Below are positions 9,581 to 18,512 of a stretch of DNA of 64,000 nt, piece after piece. The stretch is from NCBI RefSeq assembly GCF_030814435.1, contig NZ_JAUSUW010000011.1, positions 91,139-155,138 of the forward strand. Reading direction: 5' to 3'. A program made the translations under genes and the position numbers. The notes beneath the pieces were generated by a model that was given only the letters and a program-made list of their open reading frames with translations, ran no database searches and was not told where the DNA came from. This DNA comes from Peteryoungia aggregata LMG 23059. Its GTDB lineage: Bacteria > Pseudomonadota > Alphaproteobacteria > Rhizobiales > Rhizobiaceae. The first letter of the stretch is position 1. Each line of letters starts with the position of its first letter.

Positions 9581-9721
9581 CCTGTTCGTTCCGTTTCGGG
9601 TGGATTGCGAATGGGGCGACCTTGGAGCAAGTGCGACGGACCGGCAAGAACAGGCTTAAAACAGTGTTAACGTCTGAGATGAAGGACTTCGCCTTTGGTC
9701 TAAGCGATCGCGAGCAAGGAC

Positions 9722-9735
9722 TTGAGCCAGATCAA
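9722..9735 (+). promoter_or_regulatory. FNR/FixK-like box
   Basis: TTGAGCCAGATCAA differs at one position from the FNR/FixK/FnrN consensus TTGAT-N4-ATCAA, and the flanking C and G extend the inverted repeat. A CTATGG sequence at 9757-9762 sits where the -10 element should be if the box is centred at -41.5. It points to oxygen-responsive expression of the small membrane protein gene starting at 9799. Confidence 0.55.
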
Positions 9736-9798
9736 GGAAATTCGCCGCCAGACTCCTATGGTGATTATCGAAAGACGTGAGTGCGAAGGAGAAAGACC

Positions 9799-10002
9799 AT
9801 GCTTCGTCTGGCCGCAGTCCTCTATATCCTGGTTGCCAGCGCCGTGGGCGGCGCATCGGTCATCGCGGTCTTGTCCCTGGACATGCGGCAAGGCTGGCAG
9901 ATCGCGGCGGCTTTTGCGACGGGTCTGGTGATCTCCATTCCGATTGCCGTCGTATTGGGCAAGAAGATCTACAATGCAATGCAGGGCCCCAAGCCCATCT
10001 GA
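9799..10002 (+). CDS. Small membrane protein, putative FixK/FnrN target
   Basis: A 67-residue protein with two hydrophobic segments (about 4-26 and 34-54) and a short basic C-terminal tail. It should sit in the inner membrane. I do not recognise a named family. The ATG at 9799 follows AAGGAGAAA at good spacing; an upstream in-frame GTG at 9781 would overlap that site. The FNR/FixK-like box 64 bases upstream, with a matching -10, suggests induction at low oxygen. It is monocistronic, followed by about 190 non-coding bases. Confidence 0.7.
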   Translation: MLRLAAVLYILVASAVGGASVIAVLSLDMRQGWQIAAAFATGLVISIPIAVVLGKKIYNAMQGPKPI

Positions 10003-10188
10003 TCCCATTTTCCTTCGGCATGGGACGCAAGCCTTTCCTGTTCTGGCGGAGCGGGAAGGTGGTGAACAACCAGTCCCATGACGACCGGCCGGCATTTTCT
10101 CGGGGGAGGGAGTGCCGGTCGGGTCGTTTCTGCGGCAGTCTTGCCCGAATTCCGGGCCGATGCCGTCATGCCCTGCGGCATGCCCCTC

Positions 10189-10737
10189 TTAGCTCTCGTC
10201 CTGCTCGAAGCGGTCGAACCGGGCTTCAAGGCCCTCTGTGAAGCGCGTGTAGAGGCGCCCGAAGGCCTCCACGTCTGCCGCCGGCCATCCGGCCGTGGCT
10301 TCTGCGATGATCTCCCGCTTGATCGCCTCGATCTCGTCCAGCACCTGCCGTCCGGCCGCCGTCACCTTGACCAGGCTGCGGCGCCCGTCCTCCTGTGAGG
10401 CGGCCCGCTCCAGCAGGCCCTGACGCACGAGGTCCGCCACGATCCGGCTGCCGCGCGAGGGGTCGATCCTCAACTGCTCGGCAATCGTGCCCACCGTTAC
10501 CTCCTGCTGGCTGCCGATCCGCTTGATGACGCCAATCGCATCGAGGTCGGAGAGTTCGAGCCCGGTGCCGATGCGCTTCAAGGCCATGCGCCCGATGAAC
10601 CGGCGGCCGATCAGAAGCCGCATGCGGGTCATCGCCTGGCCGATCGCGGCCAGCGGCGGATCGCCTGAGAAGGGAACCGCGGCGGGTTCGGTGACGGGTT
10701 CATCGGCGGCGGGTTTGGGGTGTGAAGCAGACATCAT
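10189..10737 (-). CDS. MarR family transcriptional regulator
   Basis: A 182-residue regulator with a non-conserved N-terminus of about 30 residues, then a MarR winged-helix domain. The recognition helix region is VTVGTIAEQLRIDPSRGSRI, and the wing follows in LLERAASQEDGRRSLVKVT. Start at the first of two adjacent ATG codons. It is divergent from a DHA2 efflux pump and probably represses it and itself. An ATATGT/ACATAT inverted repeat overlaps the pump promoter. Ligands are typically phenolic or drug-like in this family, but none can be named here. Confidence 0.85.
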   Translation of the reverse strand: MMSASHPKPAADEPVTEPAAVPFSGDPPLAAIGQAMTRMRLLIGRRFIGRMALKRIGTGLELSDLDAIGVIKRIGSQQEVTVGTIAEQLRIDPSRGSRIVADLVRQGLLERAASQEDGRRSLVKVTAAGRQVLDEIEAIKREIIAEATAGWPAADVEAFGRLYTRFTEGLEARFDRFEQDES

Positions 10738-10794
10738 GGCGGGAGCATAACAGAGCGCGCCTTGCTCGAAAAGCAAAATAGATGCCATCAGCAA

Positions 10795-10813
10795 ATATGT
10801 GCTATTGACATAT
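10795..10813. promoter_or_regulatory. Candidate MarR operator over the efflux promoter
   Basis: ATATGT and ACATAT form perfect 6-base arms around a 7-base centre. The right arm overlaps TATAAT at 10811-10816 and a TTGACA lies at 10805-10810. A repressor bound here would block transcription of the MFS gene and probably of its own gene. Confidence 0.5.
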
Positions 10814-10858
10814 AATTGCGAGAGGCACATTTTGCGGTCAGACAGGAGCCCCCGATCC

Positions 10859-12472
10859 ATGACCAAGTTCACCACCGCGGCCCAGTCCGGGCCTGATACA
10901 CGCTTTGAACCGCATCCCAATGCGCCGTCAGCCGCAACGGGCGGCCCGGCGGGCTCGGGCAGCACGCCCCTGGTCACCGATCCGAAACTTCGCCTCTTCG
11001 TCTATCTCCTCTTGATGTCGGCCATGTTCATGGCCACCCTCGACAACCAGATCGTCTCCACCGCGCTGCCCACCATCGTCGGTGAATTCGGCGAGCTCGA
11101 GCGTTTCGGCTGGGTCGGCTCCGCCTATCTGCTGACCACCAGCGCCGTCATGCCGCTCTACGGCAAACTCGGCGATCTCTTCGGCCGCAAATACGTGATC
11201 ATGGCGGCGATCGCGATCTTCACGCTCGGCTCCCTGGTCTGCGGCCTCGCCGTCTCCATGGACACGCTGATTGCAGCCCGCGTCCTCCAGGCGCTCGGCG
11301 GCGGCGGCATCATGGTCTCAATCTTCTCGATCAATGCCGATCTCTTCGAACCGCGTGAGCGCGCCCGCTACCAGAGCTATTCGAGCCTTGTGCTAATGGC
11401 CTCGGGCGCGCTGGGTCCGGTCCTTGGTGGGACTTTGTCGGATCTCTTTGGCTGGCGCTCGATTTTCCTCGTCAACCTGCCGATCGGCATTGCCGTCTTC
11501 ATCGGTCTCGCCTTCCTGCTTCCCTATCGCAAGCCGAACCGCAAACCGAAGATCGACTATGCCGGCGCGATCCTGCTCGCCGGTGCCGTCGCCTCCATCG
11601 TCTTCTGGGCCGATAGCGGCCAGATATTCGGCTCGCTGATGTCATGGGAAAGCCTGGCTGTCGTCGCCTTTGGCGCCCTCTGCGCCACGGGCTGGGTCTT
11701 GGTCGAGCGTCGCGCGCCGGAGCCCGTCGTGCCGCTGTCGCTCTTCTCCAAGCCCACCATCAACCTGCTGCTGGTCATCTCGATTGTCTCGGGCGCGATC
11801 GGCATCGGCTCGGTCAACTACATCGCACTCTTCCTTCAGACGACAACAGGCCTGTCGCCCTCCATGGCCGGCCTGCTCTTCATCGCCACAACAGGCGGCA
11901 TCGCGCTCGGCTCGCTGACATCGGGCCGCCTGATCGCCAGAAGCGGTCGCTACAAGCCCTTCAGCATTGCCTCGACTGCACTGGGCGTCATCAGCCTCGG
12001 CATCTTCTCCTTCATCCATGCCGGAACGCCGGTCGTCTTCATCGGCATGGTCATGCTGCTGCAGGGTTTTGGCGTCGGCGTCGGCCAGCAGGTGCCGGTC
12101 ATCGGCGTGCAGAACGCCGCCTCAAAAGCCGATGTCGGGGCCGCCACGGGCACCGTCACGCTTACCCGCATGGGCGGTGCTGCCATCGCCATTTCCATCT
12201 ACGGCGCAATCGTCAGCTCCGGCCTCACCCATGTCCAGATCGCGCTGCCCGGCGGCGTCGACTTCCGCAACCTGACGCCCGAAGCCCTGGCCGCCCTGCC
12301 GGACGCCGCCCGGATGCTGGTCGCCAACGCCTATTCCGACGCCTTCGTCCCGCTCTTCCTGACGGCCTCCGGCATGATGGTCATCGGCCTCATCTGCGCG
12401 CTGCTTCTGCCCAACATCCGCCTGCCGCGCGAAGGCGAAGGTAAGCCGGACCCGGCGGTCGTCGCCGATTAG
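10859..12472 (+). CDS. MFS multidrug efflux transporter, DHA2 (14-TM) family
   Basis: A 537-residue inner-membrane antiporter of the DHA2 family. The first helix has the FMATLDNQIVSTALPTI motif D1 typical of this group, and motif A appears as GKLGDLFGRKYV near residue 105. About 14 hydrophobic segments follow, with motif C-like GPVLGG in the middle. It should export toxic compounds with proton exchange. The ATG at 10859 has AGGAG ten bases upstream; an in-frame GTG at 10799 would start inside the promoter. It is under the adjacent divergent MarR. Confidence 0.9.
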   Translation: MTKFTTAAQSGPDTRFEPHPNAPSAATGGPAGSGSTPLVTDPKLRLFVYLLLMSAMFMATLDNQIVSTALPTIVGEFGELERFGWVGSAYLLTTSAVMPLYGKLGDLFGRKYVIMAAIAIFTLGSLVCGLAVSMDTLIAARVLQALGGGGIMVSIFSINADLFEPRERARYQSYSSLVLMASGALGPVLGGTLSDLFGWRSIFLVNLPIGIAVFIGLAFLLPYRKPNRKPKIDYAGAILLAGAVASIVFWADSGQIFGSLMSWESLAVVAFGALCATGWVLVERRAPEPVVPLSLFSKPTINLLLVISIVSGAIGIGSVNYIALFLQTTTGLSPSMAGLLFIATTGGIALGSLTSGRLIARSGRYKPFSIASTALGVISLGIFSFIHAGTPVVFIGMVMLLQGFGVGVGQQVPVIGVQNAASKADVGAATGTVTLTRMGGAAIAISIYGAIVSSGLTHVQIALPGGVDFRNLTPEALAALPDAARMLVANAYSDAFVPLFLTASGMMVIGLICALLLPNIRLPREGEGKPDPAVVAD

Positions 12473-12480
12473 CAGCTGGA

Positions 12481-12518
12481 ACACAAGAAAAGACCCCAGC
12501 TCACGGAGAGCTGGGGTC
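12481..12518 (-). terminator. Rho-independent terminator of the chemoreceptor gene
   Basis: GACCCCAGCTC at 12492 and its complement ending at 12518 make an 11-bp stem with a five-base loop. On the minus strand it is followed by TTTTCTT, so it ends the chemoreceptor transcript. The MFS gene stops 20 bases away on the other strand and may share the stem. Confidence 0.75.
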
Positions 12519-12550
12519 GTTCTGCCTCGTCCTGGTTTTCGTCGAGGATG

Positions 12551-14773
12551 TCAGGCCGCGTAGCGGGCGGCGACGCCCTCCTTATGCACCTTGAAGCGGG
12601 CGATCAGCGCCTTCAGATGCGCCGTCTCGTCCGCAAGGCGGGACGTGCTGGCGGCAGCTTCCTCGACCATGGCGGCGTTCTGCTGCGTCATCTGGTCCAT
12701 CTGGTTGACGGCCATGTTGACCTCGGAAAGGCCGGTCGACTGCTCCTGGGCGGCGGTGGCGATCGAGGTGACCTGGCTGGCAATGCCGACGACCTTGACC
12801 TGGATCTCCCGCAGCGCCTGGCCGGTGGAGGTGACGAGCTTCACCCCGGTCTCCACCTCGTGCGACGACTTGGTGATCAGCGCCTTGATGTCCTTGGCGG
12901 CGGTCGCCGAACGTTGGGCGAGTTCACGGACTTCCTGGGCAACGACGGCAAAGCCCTTGCCCGCTTCACCGGCACGCGCGGCCTCGACCCCGGCATTCAG
13001 CGCCAGCAGGTTGGTCTGGAAGGCGATCTCGTCGATCACGTTGATGATCTGGGTGATCTCGTTCGAGGCCTGTTCGATCCGGCTCATCGCGGAGGTGGCG
13101 TCGCCCACCACGCTCGACGAGGCCTCGGCGAACTGCCGCGCCTCGGTCACCATGCGGCTCGAATCCTGCGCCCGCTCCGTCGAGGTCTTGACCGCAACCG
13201 TGATCTCCTCCAGCGCCGAAGATGTTTCCTCCAGCGAGGCAGCCTGGGTTTCGGTGCGCTTCGACAGGTCGTTCGACGCCTGACGGATTTCGTCCGCACC
13301 GCCATTGATCACGTCGGCGGACTGGCGCACCTCCTGCATCAGTGCGCGCAGCGTGCCCATGGTCTCGTTCATATTGGTCTGCAGTTCGGCAAACACGCCC
13401 TGATAGCGGCCATCCATGCTTTCCGTCAGGTCGCCCTGCGCCAGGGCCGAGATCACGCGCCGGGTCTCGGCGATACCCGTATCGACCGACTGAACCAGGG
13501 TGTTCACATTGGCGGCAAACCGATCGAGGTCCGGATTGTCGTAATGCTTGGTGATCCGGCGGGTGAAGTCGCCGGCGACCGCCGCATCCACCACGGTCGC
13601 GATGTTCGACTGCAGGTCGGTATTCTTTTCCTGCAGCGCCGCCTCCTGGGCCGCGAGATCGCGGATCTTGATGGCGTTCTGCTTGAATACGTCGACCGCC
13701 TTGGCCATCAGGCCGATCTCGCTTCTGTGGTCGAGGCCGGGGATTTCGGTCTCCAGCTTGTTGGCGGCGAGCGCACCCATGGCGCCAGTGATCTGACCGA
13801 TCGGCTTGGTGATGCTGCGAGCGATGAAGAAGGCGATTGTCAGCGCTAGCATGATGCCCACGACACCGATGCTGACAGCCGTCGTGACGGAGCCGTCCAT
13901 GGTTGCCGCGATCATCGGGCCAAGCGTGTCCTGCTCCTTCTTCAGTCCGAGCTTGAGGTCTTCCACCGCGCTGGTCACGGCGGGCCCGGCGACATCCATC
14001 GTTCCGGCAATCACGGCGTTGCGCTCGGTGATGACGCCATGCACCTTGCCAAAGGCTTCGACATAGCTGGCAACATCAGCAGTGATCGCCTTGAAGCGTT
14101 CGGTGCGCGAGGGATCGATGATCAGGGCGGCGACCTTGGTGGCCTCCTCCGAAACCCTGCCGGCGGAATCCATCGCGGCAGTGTAGTTGGCCTCGTTGTT
14201 GTCGAGAAGAAACTTGTTGGCGGCCAGGCGCAGGTTGGCCATCTGATACTGCATCCGGCTGGCGGCAAGAGCGGCTTCGGTATTGCCCGCGCCAGCAAAA
14301 GCCTCGCTGATTGCAGAGAGTTCTTCGGCTATTGCCGAGCCGAGAGGATTGAGCGTCTCCGTCACCAGAACAGCGCGCTGCGCCTGAAATTCGGAGACTT
14401 TTTTGAAGCCTTCTTCATAGGCCTCCACCTGGGCCAGGAAACCCTGGATCGACGTGCGCTCCTGATCGGTTTCGACCATGCCTGCCGTCGCCTCAATGGA
14501 CTGCCGTGTGGTTGCGAGACGGCTCAGCACCTCCTGATGCAGCTCCTCGGTCTGGGATGCTCTGTACTTGAGAAACGACAGTCGAGCCTCGAGCATATTG
14601 GCCTGGATTCGACCGGACTCATTCGTCAGCCGCGCCGCACTCCGATACTCGCTGAAGTAGCCCGCATTGGTCAGGTTGGAGTGGATCGAGATCCCGGCGA
14701 ATACTGTCAGGATCGACAGCACCAATCCGAAGCCGATGTATATTTTATTGCCTATATAAATGTTGTTCATCAT
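12551..14773 (-). CDS. Methyl-accepting chemotaxis protein
   Basis: A 740-residue transmembrane chemoreceptor. One helix at about residues 10-30 and another at about 295-320 bracket a periplasmic all-helical sensor of about 265 residues, long enough for a helical bimodular (HBM) type. HAMP segments follow ([13 protein letters not shown] and, further on, a second one). The C-terminal signalling domain carries the hairpin tip [22 protein letters not shown] (quoted only in part: [14 protein letters not shown]). No chemotaxis kinase genes are nearby. The start uses the first of two ATG codons behind GAGGGG. The ligand is unknown. Confidence 0.9.
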   Translation of the reverse strand: MMNNIYIGNKIYIGFGLVLSILTVFAGISIHSNLTNAGYFSEYRSAARLTNESGRIQANMLEARLSFLKYRASQTEELHQEVLSRLATTRQSIEATAGMVETDQERTSIQGFLAQVEAYEEGFKKVSEFQAQRAVLVTETLNPLGSAIAEELSAISEAFAGAGNTEAALAASRMQYQMANLRLAANKFLLDNNEANYTAAMDSAGRVSEEATKVAALIIDPSRTERFKAITADVASYVEAFGKVHGVITERNAVIAGTMDVAGPAVTSAVEDLKLGLKKEQDTLGPMIAATMDGSVTTAVSIGVVGIMLALTIAFFIARSITKPIGQITGAMGALAANKLETEIPGLDHRSEIGLMAKAVDVFKQNAIKIRDLAAQEAALQEKNTDLQSNIATVVDAAVAGDFTRRITKHYDNPDLDRFAANVNTLVQSVDTGIAETRRVISALAQGDLTESMDGRYQGVFAELQTNMNETMGTLRALMQEVRQSADVINGGADEIRQASNDLSKRTETQAASLEETSSALEEITVAVKTSTERAQDSSRMVTEARQFAEASSSVVGDATSAMSRIEQASNEITQIINVIDEIAFQTNLLALNAGVEAARAGEAGKGFAVVAQEVRELAQRSATAAKDIKALITKSSHEVETGVKLVTSTGQALREIQVKVVGIASQVTSIATAAQEQSTGLSEVNMAVNQMDQMTQQNAAMVEEAAASTSRLADETAHLKALIARFKVHKEGVAARYAA

Positions 14774-15057
14774 TTTAATTCCCCTCTCGGAAGTATTGCC
14801 ACGATGTATTTATGAGTTGAGCAATTTGATTTAAAGAAAGTTAACCAAAGTGTCCGGGGCGGAGGTCTGGTATTTCTAGGTTGAGTGAGAATTCGCGAAT
14901 GAAATGAAGGACTAATCCAATGGTGACCCCAGAGGCGGCGAGTTCGAATCCAAAAATGATCGCGCTAACACGGCGTGATCAGGCGCTTCTTGCCATAAGC
15001 TTCGCGCCAGCCGCAGCTGACAGGGTGGCTGCAACGATGTCAGTGAATCGGTGCAGC

Positions 15058-15885
15058 ATGTCCAAGTCTTCCCCGTCCGGCCCGGCCGCCACGGCCTTTC
15101 TCCTGTCGAAGCGCATGCTGTCGCTCGGGCTCGGGACGGCGCTTGTCGGCTCGCTTTCGGGCTGCATCCTGATGACCGACACCAGCCGCATGAACATCGA
15201 TGTCTTCCAGGACGAGGTGGCGCCCGTCTGGTATGACCCGGCCCGCACGCCGCCGGCAGCCGATCAGGCCGCGCCGCAGAAGCGCAGCCTCTACCAGACG
15301 CAGTTTCATCAGACCTATGGCCTGCCGGTCTCCAATCCGCTGCACCGGACAATCTATGGCCTGATGGTCGACGAGGGTCACACCCTGCCGGCGATCCCGC
15401 TCGACCGGGTGCGTTCGGACATGCTGCGCCAGGAGGTTGATTATGCCTCGGCCGAAGCCCCGGGCACCATCGTCGTCGATACCAAGGCGCACTATCTCTA
15501 TCTCGTCCAGGCGAACGGCAAGGCCATTCGCTATGGTGTCGGCCTCGGCCGCGACGGCTATGCCTGGTCGGGCAGGGGCGTCATCCAGCGCAAGGCGAAG
15601 TGGCCGCACTGGACCCCGACCGACGATATGGTCGAGAACAACCCCAACCTTAAGCCCGTCTCGGCCGCCCGCGGCGGTCTCGTGGCCGGTCTCAACAATC
15701 CCCTTGGCGCCCGCGCGCTCTACATCTACCAGAACGGCAAGGACACGCTTTACCGCGTCCACGGCACGCCGGACTGGCAGTCGGTCGGCAAGGCAACATC
15801 TTCGGGCTGCGTGCGCATGTTCAACCAGGATGTCATCGATCTCTTCGATCGCGTGCCCGACAACACCCCGATTGTTGTCATTTAG
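15058..15885 (+). CDS. L,D-transpeptidase (YkuD), lipoprotein, copy 1
   Basis: A 275-residue L,D-transpeptidase that would cross-link peptidoglycan or attach proteins to it. The YkuD domain covers about residues 125-275. The active site block is HGTPDW then SSGCVRMFNQDVIDL, with the catalytic Cys. LSGC near the N-terminus is a lipobox, giving a membrane-anchored lipoprotein. I start at 15058 so the signal peptide has a normal length. An in-frame ATG at 14920 has a better ribosome-binding site (GAAGGA, eight bases away) but would add about 45 residues before the lipobox. It lies just upstream of a paralogue on the same strand. Confidence 0.85.
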   Translation: MSKSSPSGPAATAFLLSKRMLSLGLGTALVGSLSGCILMTDTSRMNIDVFQDEVAPVWYDPARTPPAADQAAPQKRSLYQTQFHQTYGLPVSNPLHRTIYGLMVDEGHTLPAIPLDRVRSDMLRQEVDYASAEAPGTIVVDTKAHYLYLVQANGKAIRYGVGLGRDGYAWSGRGVIQRKAKWPHWTPTDDMVENNPNLKPVSAARGGLVAGLNNPLGARALYIYQNGKDTLYRVHGTPDWQSVGKATSSGCVRMFNQDVIDLFDRVPDNTPIVVI

Positions 15886-16042
15886 CGACACCCGTTTGCG
15901 ACGGTGTGCCTCTCTCCAAAACGTGAAAGGGGGGCAGCGTTGCTTTAATTGAACCTTTCCTGTTTGCATCGCATCATCGCGGAACAAAGCGCACCTCCCA
16001 GCGTCTTCCTCCGCAGCATTGCCATAGGAAACCGATACATTC

Positions 16043-16750
16043 ATGTCCTCTACACCGCATCTGACCCGCCGTTCGCTCCTGTCGCTGACAGGTCTCGGCG
16101 CGGCCTCCCTGCTTGCCAGCTGCACCACGTCCCGCCCGCTTCCGTCAGGCACCCGCCTCGAAGGCCCGGTCGTGCCGGCGGCCCCGACCGGCCGCACGCC
16201 TGAACTCGACGCCATGTATGGCGAAATCTATGACGGCGGCTTCGTCATCCCCGCCGTGCCCTACTGGAAGATCCCCGAGCGCTTCTATCGCCAGCAGGTC
16301 ATCGATCCCACCGGCGAAGCCCCCGGCACGGTCGTCGTCGATACGCCTAGCCGCTTCCTCTATCTGGTCGAACCCGGCGGCACCGCCATGCGCTACGGTG
16401 TCGGTATCGGCCGTGATGGCTTTGCCTGGGGTGGCGCGGGCGTCATCCAGTGGCGGCAGAAATGGCCGAAGTGGACCCCGCCGGACGAGATGATCGCCCG
16501 CCAGCCAGAGCTTGAGAAATACTCCTCGCGCAATGGCGGCAAGCCCGGCGGCATCGACAACCCGCTCGGCGCGCGTGCGCTCTACATCTTCCAGAACGGT
16601 CAGGACACGCTCTACCGCCTGCACGGCAATCCGGAATGGAACTCGATCGGCAAGGCCGTCTCCTCGGGCTGCGTGCGCCTGATGAACCAGGACATCATCG
16701 ACCTCTACGAACGCGTGCCGACCAAGGCGAAGATCATGGTCCGCCAGTAG
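16043..16750 (+). CDS. L,D-transpeptidase (YkuD), lipoprotein, copy 2
   Basis: A 235-residue paralogue of the preceding gene. After a basic N-terminus (HLTRRSLLSLTG) comes the lipobox LASC near residue 27. The YkuD domain ends in HGNPEW and SSGCVRLMNQDIIDLYERV, with the catalytic Cys intact. Both copies share the GVGxGRDGxAW and WPxWTP blocks, so the pair arose by tandem duplication. Spacing of about 160 bases between the copies allows separate promoters. A strong terminator follows. Confidence 0.92.
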   Translation: MSSTPHLTRRSLLSLTGLGAASLLASCTTSRPLPSGTRLEGPVVPAAPTGRTPELDAMYGEIYDGGFVIPAVPYWKIPERFYRQQVIDPTGEAPGTVVVDTPSRFLYLVEPGGTAMRYGVGIGRDGFAWGGAGVIQWRQKWPKWTPPDEMIARQPELEKYSSRNGGKPGGIDNPLGARALYIFQNGQDTLYRLHGNPEWNSIGKAVSSGCVRLMNQDIIDLYERVPTKAKIMVRQ

Positions 16751-16778
16751 TCAGAAGCGCCAGTCCGCTCTGCATCAA

Positions 16779-16820
16779 AGTTCAGGCCCCGTCAGCACTG
16801 ACGGGGCCTGAACTGTTTTA
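16779..16820 (+). terminator. Rho-independent terminator after the L,D-transpeptidases
   Basis: A 17-bp perfect stem (AGTTCAGGCCCCGTCAG and its complement, 16779-16795 and 16798-16814) is followed by GTTTTAT on the + strand. Confidence 0.85.
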
Positions 16821-16873
16821 TCGTGCGCTTTGTTGGAAAGGGGCGGTCGAACTCTGCGGCCTGCAGATCCGGT

Positions 16874-17278
16874 TCAGGCGGCTTCAAGCGCCTTTTCGAT
16901 ATCCGCCACCGAATGCCCGGTCAGATCCTTGTCGAGCTCGCCGATCAGCACTGCCAAAAGTGCCTTGTGATAGCCCCTGCGCATTTCGCCGAGCATGCGC
17001 GGTGCCGCCACGATGACGAGGCTTGTGATCGTGCCATCCAGCACATGCCGGTTCAGCATCGCCGTCACGCCGCTGCCAAAGCCGTCTTCTTCCTGCTGGC
17101 TGTCGTCGGGATTGGCCGCGCTGCTCCTGTGACGGGCGCCGGAGGAGAGTTTCGAACTGTCGATCGCCTCGTCCGGCATGGCCCTGAGCTTGACATGCAT
17201 GGCATCGCCCTCGTGCTGAAACAGGACGAGCTTTTCGCCATCGGCAACGGCAATGATTGTATTCTGTGGAAGCTGCAT
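16874..17278 (-). CDS. Host attachment protein family
   Basis: A 134-residue soluble protein of the Host_attach (PF10116) family, named after an Agrobacterium protein linked to plant attachment, although the molecular role is unclear. It starts MQLPQNTIIAVADGEK and ends with the typical helix KDLTGHSVADIEKALEAA. RHRSSAAN and the GGExxP-equivalent regions are present only in part. ATG 17278 has AGGAG eight bases upstream. A GGAAC-N17-GTT sequence about 80 bases upstream resembles an EcfG general-stress promoter. It is convergent with the L,D-transpeptidase gene. Confidence 0.85.
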   Translation of the reverse strand: MQLPQNTIIAVADGEKLVLFQHEGDAMHVKLRAMPDEAIDSSKLSSGARHRSSAANPDDSQQEEDGFGSGVTAMLNRHVLDGTITSLVIVAAPRMLGEMRRGYHKALLAVLIGELDKDLTGHSVADIEKALEAA

Positions 17279-17355
17279 TTGAGATCTCCTCGGGCTGGCG
17301 CAAGGCCCCCTCGCCACCGGAAAAGGCGGCGGGCCAACGACTATGTTCCAAGTAC

Positions 17356-17380
17356 AACCCGCCCGACCCCGATCGGTTCC
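17356..17380 (-). promoter_or_regulatory. Candidate EcfG (general stress sigma) promoter
   Basis: Read on the minus strand, GGAAC (17380-17376) is followed after 17 bases by GTT (17358-17356). This is the -35/-10 pattern known for alphaproteobacterial EcfG sigma factors. It would place transcription of the host attachment gene under the general stress response. Confidence 0.45.
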
Positions 17381-17408
17381 CATCCGGGTCGGTTTGGCAG
17401 GCGACCTT

Positions 17409-17876
17409 TCAGCCTTCCTCGTCCGGTCCCTTGACGGAGTCGAGCTGCCGTTTCAGCCGTTTCAGGCTGTCGCGCAGGCTTTCGATCTCGGCAATTTCGC
17501 ATCCGGTCTGGCTGCCGATGCCGCGCAGCACGCCGACGGCACGGGTCTTCAGCGCCCGGCCTTGCGCAGTCAGCGTGATGAACACCTGCCGCTCGTCGGC
17601 AGCGTCGCGGCGGCGTGAGACATAGCCGACCTGTTCGAGCCGTTTCAGAAGCGGCGACAGCGTGCCGGAATCGAGCCCGACCTTCTCGCCCAGCGCCTTC
17701 ACCGCCACATCATCTTCCTCCCACAGCGCCATCATCACCACATATTGCGGATAGGTCAGGCCAAGTGGCGACAGAAGCGGCTTGTAGGCGCGCGTGAAGG
17801 CATGTGCGGCGCCATAAAGCGCAAAGCACAACTGCTTGTCGAGCCGCAGCTCCTTTTCGAGGTCGTGATCGGTCAT
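17409..17876 (-). CDS. ohrR: OhrR, organic peroxide-sensing MarR repressor
   Basis: A 155-residue MarR-family sensor. Cys17 in LRLDKQLCFALY is the reactive cysteine of OhrR proteins. A second cysteine, Cys126, fits the two-cysteine type in which peroxide drives an intersubunit disulfide. The winged helix has GLDSGTLSPLLKRLE and the wing RRRDAADERQVFITLT. It is divergent from ohr, the standard arrangement, and should repress ohr until oxidised. Palindromic TTGCGC/GCGCAA sites fill the shared promoter region. Confidence 0.93.
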   Translation of the reverse strand: MTDHDLEKELRLDKQLCFALYGAAHAFTRAYKPLLSPLGLTYPQYVVMMALWEEDDVAVKALGEKVGLDSGTLSPLLKRLEQVGYVSRRRDAADERQVFITLTAQGRALKTRAVGVLRGIGSQTGCEIAEIESLRDSLKRLKRQLDSVKGPDEEG

Positions 17877-17944
17877 GGTCTTTTAGAAACCCCGCAGGCG
17901 TCCTATCTGTTTCGACTGTGGCGAAATCTTCGCCACGATGCAAT

Positions 17945-17967
17945 GCGCAAAAATAAATTGCGCGCAA
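17945..17967. promoter_or_regulatory. Candidate OhrR operator
   Basis: GCGCAA (17945-17950) and TTGCGC (17958-17963) are inverted around seven A/T bases. The second arm also belongs to the perfect palindrome TTGCGCGCAA (17958-17967). Both lie between the divergent ohrR and ohr genes. Confidence 0.5.
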
Positions 17968-18019
17968 ATCAATTGTGCTCTATGTAGTGATCATCGCAAC
18001 CGAAACAAGGAGAACACCC

Positions 18020-18442
18020 ATGGCCATTCTTTACACAGCCCACGCCCATGCCACCGGTGGCCGCAGCGGCCAAGCCGTATCCGACAATGGCGTCCTGGAT
18101 GTGACACTCACCACACCGAAGGAACTGGGTGGCGACGGTGCGACCGGCACCAATCCCGAACAGCTCTTCGCAGCCGGCTATTCCGCCTGCTTTCTCGGTG
18201 CGCTGAAATTCGTCGCCGGCAAGGAAAAGGTGACGATCCCGGCGGAAACCAAGATCCACACCGATGTCGGCATCGGCCCGCGCGCTGATGGCACCGGTTT
18301 TGAGATCGACGTGAAGATCTCGGCCGAAATCCCCGGCATGGACCGCGCTCTGGCCGAAAAGCTGGTCGCCGCCGCCCATATCGTCTGCCCCTACAGCCAC
18401 GCCCTGCGCACCTCGACGGAAGTTCCGGTCTCGGTTCGCTGA
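18020..18442 (+). CDS. ohr: Ohr, organic hydroperoxide resistance peroxidase
   Basis: A 140-residue thiol peroxidase that reduces organic hydroperoxides with lipoyl-type reductants. The two catalytic cysteines are Cys57 (AAGYSACFLGAL) and Cys123 (HIVCPYSHA). Arg15 in the GGRSGQ motif and Glu48 are the other active-site residues. Length and motifs fit the Ohr branch of OsmC/Ohr rather than OsmC. ATG 18020 follows AAGGAG. It is expressed divergently from ohrR and ends in a terminator. Confidence 0.95.
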   Translation: MAILYTAHAHATGGRSGQAVSDNGVLDVTLTTPKELGGDGATGTNPEQLFAAGYSACFLGALKFVAGKEKVTIPAETKIHTDVGIGPRADGTGFEIDVKISAEIPGMDRALAEKLVAAAHIVCPYSHALRTSTEVPVSVR

Positions 18443-18475
18443 TCGCCTGATCCGATCCTCTCTGATCCACCGCCC

Positions 18476-18503
18476 GAAGGCCGGCCTCGTGCCGGCCTTC
18501 TTG
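18476..18503 (+). terminator. Terminator of ohr
   Basis: GAAGGCCGGC and GCCGGCCTTC form a 10-bp stem with a CTCGT loop, followed by TT. The T-run is short, so efficiency is uncertain. Confidence 0.6.
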
Positions 18504-18512
18504 CGTCTGAGA

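Noticed and set aside
14939..14952. GTTCGAATCC, a T-loop-like string that could mark a tRNA
   Set aside because: No acceptor stem, anticodon arm or CCA-side pairing can be built around it; it lies in the leader of the first L,D-transpeptidase gene.
14920..15057. Longer start for the first L,D-transpeptidase
   Set aside because: It has a good ribosome-binding site but would put the lipobox about 80 residues from the N-terminus, too far for a signal peptide. Kept only as an alternative.
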